64,000 bases of DNA from Rhodospirillaceae bacterium (lineage in GTDB: Bacteria; Pseudomonadota; Alphaproteobacteria; UBA6615): assembly GCA_018667335.1 (NCBI GenBank), contig JABIVD010000022.1, positions 99,844 through 163,843 of the forward strand, given 5' to 3'. The translations under genes were made by a program, and so were the position numbers. Below, piece after piece: positions 9,078 to 17,285 of this stretch. Position 1 is the first letter of the stretch. Each line of letters starts with the position of its first letter. The notes beneath the pieces were generated by a model. That model saw nothing but the letters and a program-made list of their open reading frames with translations. It searched no databases and was not told the DNA's origin.

Positions 9078-10283
9078 TCAGTCGAGTGCGTTGGCCGCGC
9101 GTAGCCCGGCGATCATCGACGATCCCATCATGAAGCCATAGCTCTTGCGCGGGTCTTCGGCGATGGCGCGCATCTCGTCCTGATTCCGGAGTCGCTCGTC
9201 GGCGTCTTTCTCGGCGATGAACTTGGTGTTGCGGATGGTCTGCAGCCGCACATCCTCCAGCGCTACATGGCGCCGCTGGCGGGTGTAGCGGTCGAGCAGG
9301 CTCTCATCGGCTTCGCCGCGCCAGATCTGTCCCATCTTGTCGGCGAAATTCACCGCGTCATGGACGCCGGAATTCATGCCCATGCCGCCCATGGGCGAGT
9401 TGATGTGCGCGGCATCGCCACCGATGATGATGCGGCCCTTGCGGAGATCCTCGGCGACCCGCTGATGGATCGCCCAGATATTCCGGTGCAGCTCGACCAC
9501 GGCGCCTGATTTGCCGAAAAAGGCCGCCATGCGGGCCTCGGCCACGTCGTCGCGCACCGCCACGTCATCGGCCTCGCCGTCGCGTGCCGAGAACGTCACG
9601 CGCCAGTATTCGGGCAGATGCAGGATCACGCACCATTCGTCGGGATCGGAGATGTAGGCCACCCCGGCGATGTCGGGCATCGCCTCGCTGACGTCGAATG
9701 TGGTGCCGTACTGCACGACCTTTTCGTCATAGGTGAAGCCGTCGAAACCAACGCCGAGGGCGCGGCGGATATTGGACCGGGACCCATCGGCGCCGAACAC
9801 GTAGCGCCCGGCGAAATTCTCTTCGCCGTCGGGCGTCTTCGCGCGCACGGTCGCGCTGTCGCCATCCTGTTCCGCGCCGAGCACCTCATGAGAGAACCGA
9901 ATTTCGACGTTCGGGTGGTCGGCCAGTGTCTTGTAGAGCGCCCGGTTCAGCTCCATCTGCTCGCACTGCACGCGATAGGGGTACTTCGTCTCATCCTTGA
10001 GTGCCGATAGATCGAATTCCGCGACGACGCCCGTGTGCCGGTCGCGGAACTGCCAGACCGGGGTGATCCGCCCATCGTCGAGCACGGCGTCGATCATGCC
10101 GAGTTCGTCGAGATATTCGAGAGTCGGTGGGTGGAAGGTCGTGGCACGTCGATGATCCTGCGGGGCCTCCTGCTGCTCGAGCAGAAGGACGGGGATGTCC
10201 TGCTTGGCCAGCGACAGCGCCGCGATGAGCCCGGTCGGGCCGCCGCCGGCGACGATGATCCGGTCTGTGGGGTTGGAAGACAT
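9078..10283 (-). CDS. FAD-dependent aromatic-type monooxygenase (PHBH/MhpA family)
   Basis: The protein has 401 residues. The FAD site is AGGGPTGLIAALSLA near the start, the DG motif is VFGADGSRSNIRRALG near residue 165, and the second FAD motif is GGDAAHINSPMGGMGMNSG near 285. This order marks a class A flavoprotein monooxygenase that hydroxylates an aromatic or enolic substrate with NAD(P)H and O2. ATG 10283 is taken; a GTG two codons earlier is possible. It diverges from the IclR gene at 10400, a layout typical of a catabolic gene and its regulator. Confidence 0.87.
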   Translation of the reverse strand: MSSNPTDRIIVAGGGPTGLIAALSLAKQDIPVLLLEQQEAPQDHRRATTFHPPTLEYLDELGMIDAVLDDGRITPVWQFRDRHTGVVAEFDLSALKDETKYPYRVQCEQMELNRALYKTLADHPNVEIRFSHEVLGAEQDGDSATVRAKTPDGEENFAGRYVFGADGSRSNIRRALGVGFDGFTYDEKVVQYGTTFDVSEAMPDIAGVAYISDPDEWCVILHLPEYWRVTFSARDGEADDVAVRDDVAEARMAAFFGKSGAVVELHRNIWAIHQRVAEDLRKGRIIIGGDAAHINSPMGGMGMNSGVHDAVNFADKMGQIWRGEADESLLDRYTRQRRHVALEDVRLQTIRNTKFIAEKDADERLRNQDEMRAIAEDPRKSYGFMMGSSMIAGLRAANALD

Positions 10284-10337
10284 GCGCACGCACCGCGTTT
10301 GATTTTTCGAGTGAACCGTTTCTACGCCATTGCCGGG

Positions 10338-10354
10338 GTGCGGAAAAGCCGCAC
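10338..10354. promoter_or_regulatory. Inverted repeat in a divergent promoter, possible IclR operator
   Basis: GTGCGG-AAAAG-CCGCAC is a perfect 6-bp dyad in the 116-base spacer between the flavin monooxygenase and the iclR-type gene. A TTGACC (-35-like) follows at 10364. A regulatory role is inferred from position only. Confidence 0.35.
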
Positions 10355-10399
10355 GGGCGGCGCTTGACCCGGTAGTTTCACACCGCCAAACTGGTTTTC

Positions 10400-11155
10400 A
10401 TGAATATGAATGATGGTGTGAAGACCGCGGTCCGCACCGTAAACCTTTTCGAGGCGTTCTCGCGTCGCAAGGGTCCCATGACCCTGACACAGATCGCCGA
10501 GGCCCTGTCGGCGCCGATCAGCAGCTGTCACGGGCTGGTCCGGACCCTCAGTGCCAAGGGGTATCTCTATACGTCCGAGCGCAACCGGGCGATCTATCCG
10601 ACCAAGCGCCTGTTGGAGATCGCCACCACCATCGCTGCCCACGACCCGGTTCTCGAAACTATTGTCCCGGTGCTGGAGGCGCTGCGGGACGAGACTGACG
10701 AGACCATTCTGCTGGGCCGCCGCCAGGGCGAAACGATTCTCTACCTCGACGTGATCGAGGGTGGTCAGACATTGCGTTATTCCGCCGGCGCCGGGGACAT
10801 CAAGCCGATGCATTCGAGCGCCATCGGCAAGGCCTTTCTCGGTCGCCTGAATGACACGGAGCGCGCCGCACTGGTGGCGCGCCTGCCGCTTGATCTGCGG
10901 ACCGCGAACACGATCACCGAGCGGGCAGCTCTCGAGGCAGACCTCACCGAGGGGATCGGTAGGGGATACTTCGTCACCCGCGGCGAGAATGTCGTCGACG
11001 TGATGGGGCTGGCGACCACGGCTGACGTGTATGGCGAGACCATGGGGATCGCGGTCGCGGGTCCCCTGGTGCGCATGGAAGCCGGCGAGGCCGAACTTGC
11101 CGCACGACTGTTGTCCGCGAAGGCCACGCTTGAAGCGCTGGGGAGCGGCGCATGA
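10400..11155 (+). CDS. IclR family transcriptional regulator
   Basis: The protein has 251 residues. An N-terminal winged helix-turn-helix (residues 5-65, MTLTQIAEALSAPISSCHGL) is followed by an IclR effector domain with SSAIGKAFLG near 135 and GYFVTRGENVVDVMGLA near 190. IclR proteins repress or activate catabolic genes in response to small acids. The stop overlaps the next start (ATGA), so it is the first gene of an operon with the two TPP decarboxylase genes and the dehydrogenase. It is also divergent from the flavin monooxygenase, which makes both sides likely targets. Confidence 0.92.
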   Translation: MNMNDGVKTAVRTVNLFEAFSRRKGPMTLTQIAEALSAPISSCHGLVRTLSAKGYLYTSERNRAIYPTKRLLEIATTIAAHDPVLETIVPVLEALRDETDETILLGRRQGETILYLDVIEGGQTLRYSAGAGDIKPMHSSAIGKAFLGRLNDTERAALVARLPLDLRTANTITERAALEADLTEGIGRGYFVTRGENVVDVMGLATTADVYGETMGIAVAGPLVRMEAGEAELAARLLSAKATLEALGSGA

Positions 11156-11703
11156 GCGATACGGTCTTGCGTCCCGATGCCGTCGCACCCGAATGGGCGG
11201 ATGCGCTCTACGATGTGCTGGTTGCGCAGAATATTCGCCAGGTCGCCTATGTACCGGATGCCGGGCATTCCCGGCTGATCGCGCGTTGCGAAGAAAACCC
11301 GGACATGTGCGCGACCGTGTTGACGACGGAAGAGGATGGGGTGGCGTTACTAGCCGGCGCCTGGCTGGGCGGTGACCGCGGGGTCTTGCTGATGCAATCC
11401 AGCGGTGTCGGCAACTGCGTGAACATGTTTACCCTGATCGAGAATTGCCGGTTGCCGCTGGTGGCGGTGATCACGATGCGCGGCGAGTGGGGCGAGTTCA
11501 ATCCGTGGCAGGCCCAGATGGGCCAGGCGACGCCCGACGTGCTGACCCGGATGGGGGTGCAGGCCCATCGGGTCGACGACCCCGATGATGCGGCGCCTGT
11601 TCTCGACGCCGCGATCCGGCAGTCCTTCGACGGTATGCTCGCCTCGGCGGTGCTGTTGTCCCAACGCCTGATCGGCCGCAAGGCCTTCACGGAGGAGGGC
11701 TGA
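11152..11703 (+). CDS. TPP-dependent decarboxylase, alpha (PYR) subunit
   Basis: The protein has 183 residues and matches the N-terminal pyrimidine-binding half of TPP enzymes, as in sulfopyruvate decarboxylase ComD or phosphonopyruvate decarboxylase. The TPP-activating glutamate is in TTEEDGVALLAGAWLGG near residue 64, and LLMQSSGVGNCVNMF follows near 80. It works with the next gene, the PP half, to decarboxylate a 2-oxo acid. It overlaps iclR by 4 bases. Whether the substrate carries a sulfonate, phosphonate or plain carboxylate cannot be told. Confidence 0.83.
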   Translation: MSDTVLRPDAVAPEWADALYDVLVAQNIRQVAYVPDAGHSRLIARCEENPDMCATVLTTEEDGVALLAGAWLGGDRGVLLMQSSGVGNCVNMFTLIENCRLPLVAVITMRGEWGEFNPWQAQMGQATPDVLTRMGVQAHRVDDPDDAAPVLDAAIRQSFDGMLASAVLLSQRLIGRKAFTEEG

Positions 11704-11704
11704 T

Positions 11705-12304
11705 ATGGCGGACCCAGGAACGCAGGATCTCCGGCTCGACCGGCGAGAGGCCGTCGCCCGGCTGTTGCAAGATCGCGGCGAGCTGCTCGTGGTCTCCGGG
11801 CTCGGCTCGGCGACCTATGACTGCGCGGCTGCCGGTGACGATCCGCGCAACTTCTACCTGTGGGGGGCGATGGGTGGCACGGCCGCGCTGGCGCTCGGCC
11901 TGGCGCAGGCCCAGCCCAACCGGCCGGTCGCCGCAATCACCGGTGACGGGGACATGCTGATGGGGCTCGGGAGCCTGGCGACGATCGCCGCGGCGGCACC
12001 CGCGAACCTGTCGGTGATCGTGCTCGACAACGAAGTCTATGGCGAAACCGGTGCCCAGCCGACGGCAACGGCGCGCGGTGTCAGCCTCGTGGAGGTGGCA
12101 CGCGGTTGCGGCATCGATGCGCTCGAGGATATCCGCGATATGAATGCGCTGGGTACCCTGGCGGCGCGCATGCAGCGCTGTGAGGGGCCTTTGTTTGCCA
12201 ACATCAAGATCGCGGCGGGCGAGCATCCGCGCGTCCTGCCGGCGCGGGACGGCGCCTATTTGCGCTCGCGGTTCCGCGAAGCGGTTCTGGGCACCGGTCC
12301 ATAA
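11705..12304 (+). CDS. TPP-dependent decarboxylase, beta (PP) subunit
   Basis: The protein has 199 residues. It has the diphosphate and Mg-binding motif GDGDMLMGLGSL near residue 79, with LDNEVYGETGAQPT about 27 residues later, the usual GDG...N spacing. The nearest described type is ComE-like (sulfopyruvate decarboxylase beta) or the C-terminal half of phosphonopyruvate decarboxylase. It starts one base after the alpha subunit stop, so the two are translationally coupled. No sulfoacetaldehyde or phosphonoacetaldehyde enzyme is nearby, so the substrate is left open. Confidence 0.85.
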   Translation: MADPGTQDLRLDRREAVARLLQDRGELLVVSGLGSATYDCAAAGDDPRNFYLWGAMGGTAALALGLAQAQPNRPVAAITGDGDMLMGLGSLATIAAAAPANLSVIVLDNEVYGETGAQPTATARGVSLVEVARGCGIDALEDIRDMNALGTLAARMQRCEGPLFANIKIAAGEHPRVLPARDGAYLRSRFREAVLGTGP

Positions 12305-12342
12305 GACCGACACACATATGATTGCGTCTTCAGGAGGAAATA

Positions 12343-13218
12343 ATGGCTGAAAAGATAGGAATTCTGGGGCTTGGGCTGATCGGTGGCATTACGGCCGAGA
12401 TCCTGATGCCGGAGGGCTACGAATGTGCGGCCGTCCGCCGCCCGAGCACCGAGAGCTTCCCCGACACCGGCGGCAAGCTGTTCGACACGGCGCGTGAGCT
12501 TGCCGCGTGGGCCGATGTGGTGATTTCGGCGCTGCCGAGCACCGAGGCGTCCCGCACGGCCCTGGAGGGCCCTGACGGCCTCCTCGCGGGAGCGCATGAG
12601 GGTCTCACGATCATCGAGATGAATACCTTCCCGGTGGGCGAGAAGGAGCGCATCCGTGATCAGGTCGGCGACACGCCGGCAAAGATCATCGATTGCCCTC
12701 TCAGCGGCACCCAGCCGATCATCCGCGCGGGCAAGGGCGTCATCATGATGAGCGGCGACGAGGCGCTGTGCGAATCCGTGAAACCGATGCTCGAGAAGGT
12801 CTGCCCCAAGACATTCTACGTCGGCGAATACGGGACGGGCATCAAGCTCAAGCTGATGATCAACTTCATGGTCGGCGCCAACACCGTGGCGCTCGCCGAA
12901 GGCATGCTATTCGGCGCCCAGATGGGCCTCGACCCCGATCTGATGATCGATATCGTGGGCCCGAGTGCGGCCGGGTCGACCGTCTTCGGGATGCGCGCGG
13001 GCATCATCAAGGATCGGACCTGGCAGCCCTGTGCGGGCCCCAGCAAGCTGTTGTGGAAGGACCTCGACATCGTCGAGGAGCAGGCCGATGCGCTCGGCCT
13101 GTCGGCGCCGCTGCTGCGGATCTGCAATGACTATTACAAGAAGATCGCGAAGGCCGGGCGGCTCGAGGATGAGTGCTCGGTTGTTTATGAGATTCTAGAG
13201 AGCGAAATTATCGCCTGA
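12343..13218 (+). CDS. NAD(P)-dependent beta-hydroxyacid dehydrogenase family protein
   Basis: The protein has 291 residues. The N-terminal Rossmann site is IGILGLGLIGGITAEIL, followed by the family segment DCPLSGTQPIIRAGKG near 115 (usually D-P-V-S-G-G). The catalytic lysine is in GIKLKLMINFMVGAN near 170. Relatives are 3-hydroxyisobutyrate, tartronate semialdehyde and imine reductases. CAGGAGGAAATA before ATG 12343 is a very good ribosome site. It is probably the last gene of the IclR operon and would reduce or oxidise the aldehyde made by the decarboxylase. Its last 11 bases overlap the end of meaB on the other strand. Confidence 0.85.
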   Translation: MAEKIGILGLGLIGGITAEILMPEGYECAAVRRPSTESFPDTGGKLFDTARELAAWADVVISALPSTEASRTALEGPDGLLAGAHEGLTIIEMNTFPVGEKERIRDQVGDTPAKIIDCPLSGTQPIIRAGKGVIMMSGDEALCESVKPMLEKVCPKTFYVGEYGTGIKLKLMINFMVGANTVALAEGMLFGAQMGLDPDLMIDIVGPSAAGSTVFGMRAGIIKDRTWQPCAGPSKLLWKDLDIVEEQADALGLSAPLLRICNDYYKKIAKAGRLEDECSVVYEILESEIIA

Positions 13219-14095
13219 GCCGGGCGACGATTGCGTCGAACAGCGCGCCGGGCTCCTGGTCGAGGAAGTCCGCGTCGGCCGCCTCGAGAACTTCGTCGAT
13301 CCTCCGGGAAATGAGGCCCTGGGCCTGGTAGCGTGCGCGGGCGTGGCGTGCCGTCGCGACATCCTTATGGTCGGCCCGCCAGGCCGCGTGGTTGGTGATC
13401 GCCTCGTCGAGCGCGGCAAAGCCATTCGGATCGTCGCGTGATGTCATGATGACGGGCGGTGTCCAGCCGTCAGCGCTCTGATGGTCGGCAACCTGTTCGA
13501 TCTCGGCGGCCATCAACTCGGCGCCCGGCAGGTCTGCCTTGTTCACCACATAGATGTCGGCCATTTCGAGAATACCGGCCTTCATCGCCTGGATCGCATC
13601 CCCGGAGTGGGGCACCAGGATGAGCACGACCGTGTCCACCAGCGTCCGGATCGTGTACTCGGCCTGTCCGACCCCGACCGTCTCGAGGATGATCTCGCCG
13701 AACCCGTGCCCTTCCATGGCGTTGAGCAGATCGGCGGTGTTGTCCGCCAGGCCGTCATGGGCGCGGCGGCTCGGGATCGAGCGGATGAAGATATCCGGGT
13801 CATCGGCGATGGCATCCATGCGGATACGGTCGCCCAGGATCGAGCCCTGGGACACCGGGCTCGACGGATCGATTGCCAGCACCGCGACTTTACGATCAGC
13901 GCGTTTTCGGAGATTGGCGAGCCTGGCTATCAGCGAACTTTTTCCAGCCCCCGGTGCGCCCGTGATGCCAATGCGTGGCAGGTTCCCGGTCGGCAAGGCG
14001 CCCTGCTGCGCCAGGGTCTCGGAAACATCGGCGTTGGCGATGCGGGTCAGGGCGCGGCTGAGGTTTCGCCTTGGATTGCGGGACTCTCCGCTCAT
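13208..14095 (-). CDS. meaB: MeaB/ArgK-type GTPase, chaperone of B12-dependent acyl-CoA mutase
   Basis: This 295-residue G3E GTPase loads and repairs adenosylcobalamin on acyl-CoA mutases. The Walker A motif is GAPGAGKSSLIARL (about residues 45-58), followed by AIDPSSPVSQGSILGDRIRM, the base-off gate SRRAHDGLADNT, ETVGVGQAEY (Walker B) and NKAD. It is the last gene of the seven-gene mutase operon. Its ATG overlaps the CaiB stop (ATGA). MeaB beside a mutase shows that the mutase is a real B12 enzyme that needs protection. Confidence 0.95.
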   Translation of the reverse strand: MSGESRNPRRNLSRALTRIANADVSETLAQQGALPTGNLPRIGITGAPGAGKSSLIARLANLRKRADRKVAVLAIDPSSPVSQGSILGDRIRMDAIADDPDIFIRSIPSRRAHDGLADNTADLLNAMEGHGFGEIILETVGVGQAEYTIRTLVDTVVLILVPHSGDAIQAMKAGILEMADIYVVNKADLPGAELMAAEIEQVADHQSADGWTPPVIMTSRDDPNGFAALDEAITNHAAWRADHKDVATARHARARYQAQGLISRRIDEVLEAADADFLDQEPGALFDAIVARLRR

Positions 14096-15234
14096 TTGGC
14101 AGCGGCGGCCGGCGGGGCGCCCAGAATTTCGTCGGTATGCTCGCCCAATTGCGGCGGCAACCCGTAGCGGGGCGGATGATCGGCCATCTTGATCGGGTTG
14201 CCCACCACACGCAGTGCGCCGTCGGGTGTGGGGATCACAGCGATCATCTCGCGCGCGGCGGCCATGTCTCCGTCGAGTGCACGGTCGAGGGTCTCGACGC
14301 CAGAGACCACCAGGCCTTCATTGCCAAGGGTTTCGACCCAATGCGCCGTGGTTTGCGATTTCATAAGTTCGCCGACGGCATCGATCACGGCGGCGCGGTT
14401 GTCCGAGCGTGCGTTCATGGTCGCGAATTTCGGGTCGGTGGCGCGCTCGCTCCAGCCGACCACGGCGCAGAATTTCTTCCAGAATTTGTCGGTCGAGACG
14501 AACAGCATCAGGAAGCCGTCGCTGGTCTCGAAGACCTGGGCCGGGACCATGTAGGGATGTGCGCTCTGTGATGTTCGCTGGGGAACGATCCCGTGGTTGA
14601 GGTAGCCCGAGGCCATATAGTTGAGCTGTGACAGCATGGTGTCGAACAGAGACACGTCGACCTGGCCGCCCTTACCCTCGATGATCTTCGCCAGCAGGCC
14701 GATCGCGCCCATCATGCCGGTCGAGTTGTCGACGGCCGAATATCCGGCCTTCGTCGGCGGTGTGCCCGGGTCGCCGGTCAGGGTCATCACGCCGGTGAGC
14801 GCCTGGACGATGTAGTCGTAGGCGGGTTTGTCGGCATAGGGCCCGTCCAGCCCGAACCCGGTGAGGGCGAGACAGACGAGGCTCGGATTGTGCGTTCTCA
14901 GATCGTCGTAGGTCAGACCGAAGCGCCGGATGGTGGCTGGCCGCAGATTGGTGATCAGACCCTGGGCGCCGGCCGCGAGTGTGCCGAGCTGCGTCTGGCC
15001 GGCGGGCGTGTTCAGGTCGAGGACGATCGAGCGTTTGTTGCGGTTGAGGCTTGCGAAGTAGTCGTTATACGGCCCGGTGAACTGCTTGGTGATGTTGCGG
15101 GCCATGTCGCCGCCCGGCGGCTCGACCTTGATCACGTCGGCGCCCAGGTCGCCCAGGATCATGCTGCAGAACGGGCCTGCGAGGACATGCGCGACCTCGA
15201 TGATCCGAACGCCGGCGAGAGGGCCGCCGGTCAA
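14092..15234 (-). CDS. CaiB/BaiF family (class III) CoA-transferase
   Basis: This 380-residue protein begins with LAGVRIIEVAHVLAGPFCSMILGD (shown in parts: AGVRIIEV, GPFCSMILGDLGADVIKVE), the class III hallmark. The catalytic aspartate is expected in SAVDNSTGMMG near residue 167, where formyl-CoA transferase has Asp169. It moves CoA between carboxylates. In this operon it would activate the acid that the mutase acts on, or release the product acid. The start is TTG at 15234, which overlaps the TGA of the B12 subunit (TTGA); no ATG is near. Tight coupling to the B12 subunit supports a shared pathway. Confidence 0.9.
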   Translation of the reverse strand: MTGGPLAGVRIIEVAHVLAGPFCSMILGDLGADVIKVEPPGGDMARNITKQFTGPYNDYFASLNRNKRSIVLDLNTPAGQTQLGTLAAGAQGLITNLRPATIRRFGLTYDDLRTHNPSLVCLALTGFGLDGPYADKPAYDYIVQALTGVMTLTGDPGTPPTKAGYSAVDNSTGMMGAIGLLAKIIEGKGGQVDVSLFDTMLSQLNYMASGYLNHGIVPQRTSQSAHPYMVPAQVFETSDGFLMLFVSTDKFWKKFCAVVGWSERATDPKFATMNARSDNRAAVIDAVGELMKSQTTAHWVETLGNEGLVVSGVETLDRALDGDMAAAREMIAVIPTPDGALRVVGNPIKMADHPPRYGLPPQLGEHTDEILGAPPAAAAK

Positions 15235-15629
15235 GCGCCCAGATCCGCTTCGATGGCCGCCACGACAGCATCGATGGTCATTTCGGCCGTGAAAATCCCG
15301 CGCGCACCGGCGTGGCGCAGTTCGTCATGATCCTCACTGGGGATCGTGCCGCCGACGAACAGGTGAATATCGCCTGCGTCGAGTTCCGCCAGGCAGCGCA
15401 CGGTCTCTTCGACGAGTTCCTTGTGGCTGCCCGACAGGATCGACAAGCCGACGGCGTCCACATCCTCGTCCACGGCGACCCGCGCGATATAGTCCGGGCT
15501 GCGGCGCAGGCCGGTGTAGATCACATCGGCACCCGCGTCGCGCAGCGCCAGGGCGATGATTTTCGCGCCGACATCGTGCCCGTCGAGGCCCGGTTTTGCG
15601 ATCAGAATGCGTTTTCCGTTCAGGCTCAT
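15231..15629 (-). CDS. Cobalamin-binding small subunit of acyl-CoA mutase
   Basis: This 132-residue Rossmann-type B12 domain is the stand-alone counterpart of the C-terminal part of methylmalonyl-CoA mutase. It carries the full cobalt-ligating signature: K12, D16 and H18 in AKPGLDGHDVGAK, the SILSGSH loop near residue 68 and a GG before the last helices. The His replaces dimethylbenzimidazole as lower ligand of adenosylcobalamin (base-off/His-on). Eleven bases separate it from the large-subunit gene. Splitting the mutase in two is usual for archaeal and many bacterial enzymes. Confidence 0.95.
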   Translation of the reverse strand: MSLNGKRILIAKPGLDGHDVGAKIIALALRDAGADVIYTGLRRSPDYIARVAVDEDVDAVGLSILSGSHKELVEETVRCLAELDAGDIHLFVGGTIPSEDHDELRHAGARGIFTAEMTIDAVVAAIEADLGA

Positions 15630-15640
15630 ATTCGTCGGTC

Positions 15641-17281
15641 CTAAAGCCGTACCGGCTCTTCAAATTCGCCCCATTGCGTCTTCAGGGTCGCCACCATCTC
15701 GCCGACGGTGGCGTAGGCGTGGCAGCAATCGATCAGATACGGCATGAGGTTCTCGTCATCCTTGGCGGCGGCGGCTTCCAGGGCGGAGAGGGATGACGCG
15801 ACGGCGTCGTTGTCGCGGCTGTCGCGGACCTTTTCGAACTTCTCAATGACCCGCGCTGATGCTTGCGGGTCGAGTTTGAACAGTTCGGCAACGCCGTCTT
15901 TCTGGTCTTCGCGGCGGAAGTAATTCTGCCCGACGATGACGGTCTCGCCGCTGTCCACCTTGCGTTTCCGCTCGGCCGCGCGATGGGCGATCTTGAGCTG
16001 CAACCAGCCGTCTTCGACGGCCTTGGTGACGCCGCCATAGGCCTCGATCTCGTCGATGACCTTCATGACTTCTTCTTCCATCCGGTCGGTCAGCCATTCG
16101 ACATAGTAGCTGCCGCCGAGCGGGTCGACCGTGCGGGCGATGCCGGATTCATGGGCGACGATCTGCTGGGTGCGGACCGCGATCTCGGCCGAGTGTTCGG
16201 TCGGGATCTGATAGGCCTCGTCGAATGCGGCCGTGAAGATCGACTGCGCACCGCCCATGACGGCGGCCATGTTTTCGGTGCCGACACGAACCACGTTGTT
16301 GTCGGGTTGCGCGCCGACCAGAGACGAGCCCCCGCACACGACACCGAAACGGAACATCAGGGCCTTGGGGTCCTTCACGCCGTAGCGTTCGGTCAGGAGT
16401 TTCGCCCAAAGCCGCCGGCCTGCACGGAACTTGCAGACTTCCTCGAAGAAATCCATGTGCACATAGAAGAAGAAGCTGAGGCGACGGGCGAATTTCTCGA
16501 CATCGCCGCCGCGTCTGATCAACTCGTCGATGTAGGCGAGGCCGTTGGCCAGCGTGTAGCCCATCTCCTCGACCGCCGTGCAGCCGGCGTCGCGGACATG
16601 GGCGCCGGCGATGCTGATCGCGTTGAACCGCGGCGTCTGGTCGTAGGAGAACAGGATCGTGTCGGCGATCAACCGCATCGACGGGCGCACCGGGAAGATC
16701 CAGGTGCCGCGGGCCACATATTCCTTGAGGATGTCGTTCTGGATCGTGCCGGTGAGTTTCTCGCGAGGTACGCCCTTCTTGTCGGCGACGGCGCAATACA
16801 TCGCGTAGATGATCGACGCGGTGCCGTTGATCGTGAACGAGGTGGATATCCCTGCCAGATCGATCCCATCGAACAGGATTTCGGCCTCGGCGAGGTTCGA
16901 AAGGGAAACGCCGACCTTGCCGACCTCGGTCTTCGCGATCGAATCGGTTGGGTCGTAGCCGCACTGGGTGGGCAGGTCGAGCGCGACCGACAGGCCTGTC
17001 TGGCCCTGATCGAGCAGGAAGCGGTAACGCTCATTCGATTCCTCGGCCGTACCGAAACCTGAATACTGGCGGATGGTCCACATCCGGCCGCGAAAGCCAT
17101 CGGGGAAGATGCCGCGGGTGAACGGATACTCGCCCGGCATTTCCGGTTCGCGGTCCGCCACCATGTCCGCGGTTACGACCTGGGGCACCTCGATTCCCGA
17201 CGGGGTCGCGGTCGTGGGCTTTGTTGGCGGTTCGCGCGGCGGCTCGGCGTCGTCTTTCGCCGCGATGGATTTGTCGGTCAT
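15641..17281 (-). CDS. B12-dependent acyl-CoA mutase large subunit with altered active site
   Basis: This 546-residue TIM-barrel subunit belongs to the methylmalonyl-CoA mutase family (546 against about 520-560 for stand-alone large subunits). Using the numbering of P. shermanii enzyme, it keeps Arg87 (R71), Tyr89 (Y73 in WTIRQY), Arg207 (R191 in VARGTW) and His244 (H228). Tyr89 and Arg207 mark carboxylated substrates; isobutyryl- and hydroxyisobutyryl-CoA mutases change them. But Tyr75 is Phe59, Tyr243 is Ala227, His328 is Gly313, Gln330 is Val315 and Asn366 is Ala351; the last four are close to invariant in the family. The pocket thus looks widened, so the substrate is probably not methylmalonyl-CoA. 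The first 45 residues are a Pro/Thr-rich extension. Family membership is certain, substrate unknown. Confidence 0.92.
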   Translation of the reverse strand: MTDKSIAAKDDAEPPREPPTKPTTATPSGIEVPQVVTADMVADREPEMPGEYPFTRGIFPDGFRGRMWTIRQYSGFGTAEESNERYRFLLDQGQTGLSVALDLPTQCGYDPTDSIAKTEVGKVGVSLSNLAEAEILFDGIDLAGISTSFTINGTASIIYAMYCAVADKKGVPREKLTGTIQNDILKEYVARGTWIFPVRPSMRLIADTILFSYDQTPRFNAISIAGAHVRDAGCTAVEEMGYTLANGLAYIDELIRRGGDVEKFARRLSFFFYVHMDFFEEVCKFRAGRRLWAKLLTERYGVKDPKALMFRFGVVCGGSSLVGAQPDNNVVRVGTENMAAVMGGAQSIFTAAFDEAYQIPTEHSAEIAVRTQQIVAHESGIARTVDPLGGSYYVEWLTDRMEEEVMKVIDEIEAYGGVTKAVEDGWLQLKIAHRAAERKRKVDSGETVIVGQNYFRREDQKDGVAELFKLDPQASARVIEKFEKVRDSRDNDAVASSLSALEAAAAKDDENLMPYLIDCCHAYATVGEMVATLKTQWGEFEEPVRL

Positions 17282-17285
17282 CGGG

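Noticed and set aside
15641..17281. Isobutyryl-CoA or 2-hydroxyisobutyryl-CoA mutase assignment
   Set aside because: Those enzymes replace Tyr89 and Arg207, both of which are kept here (Y73, R191).
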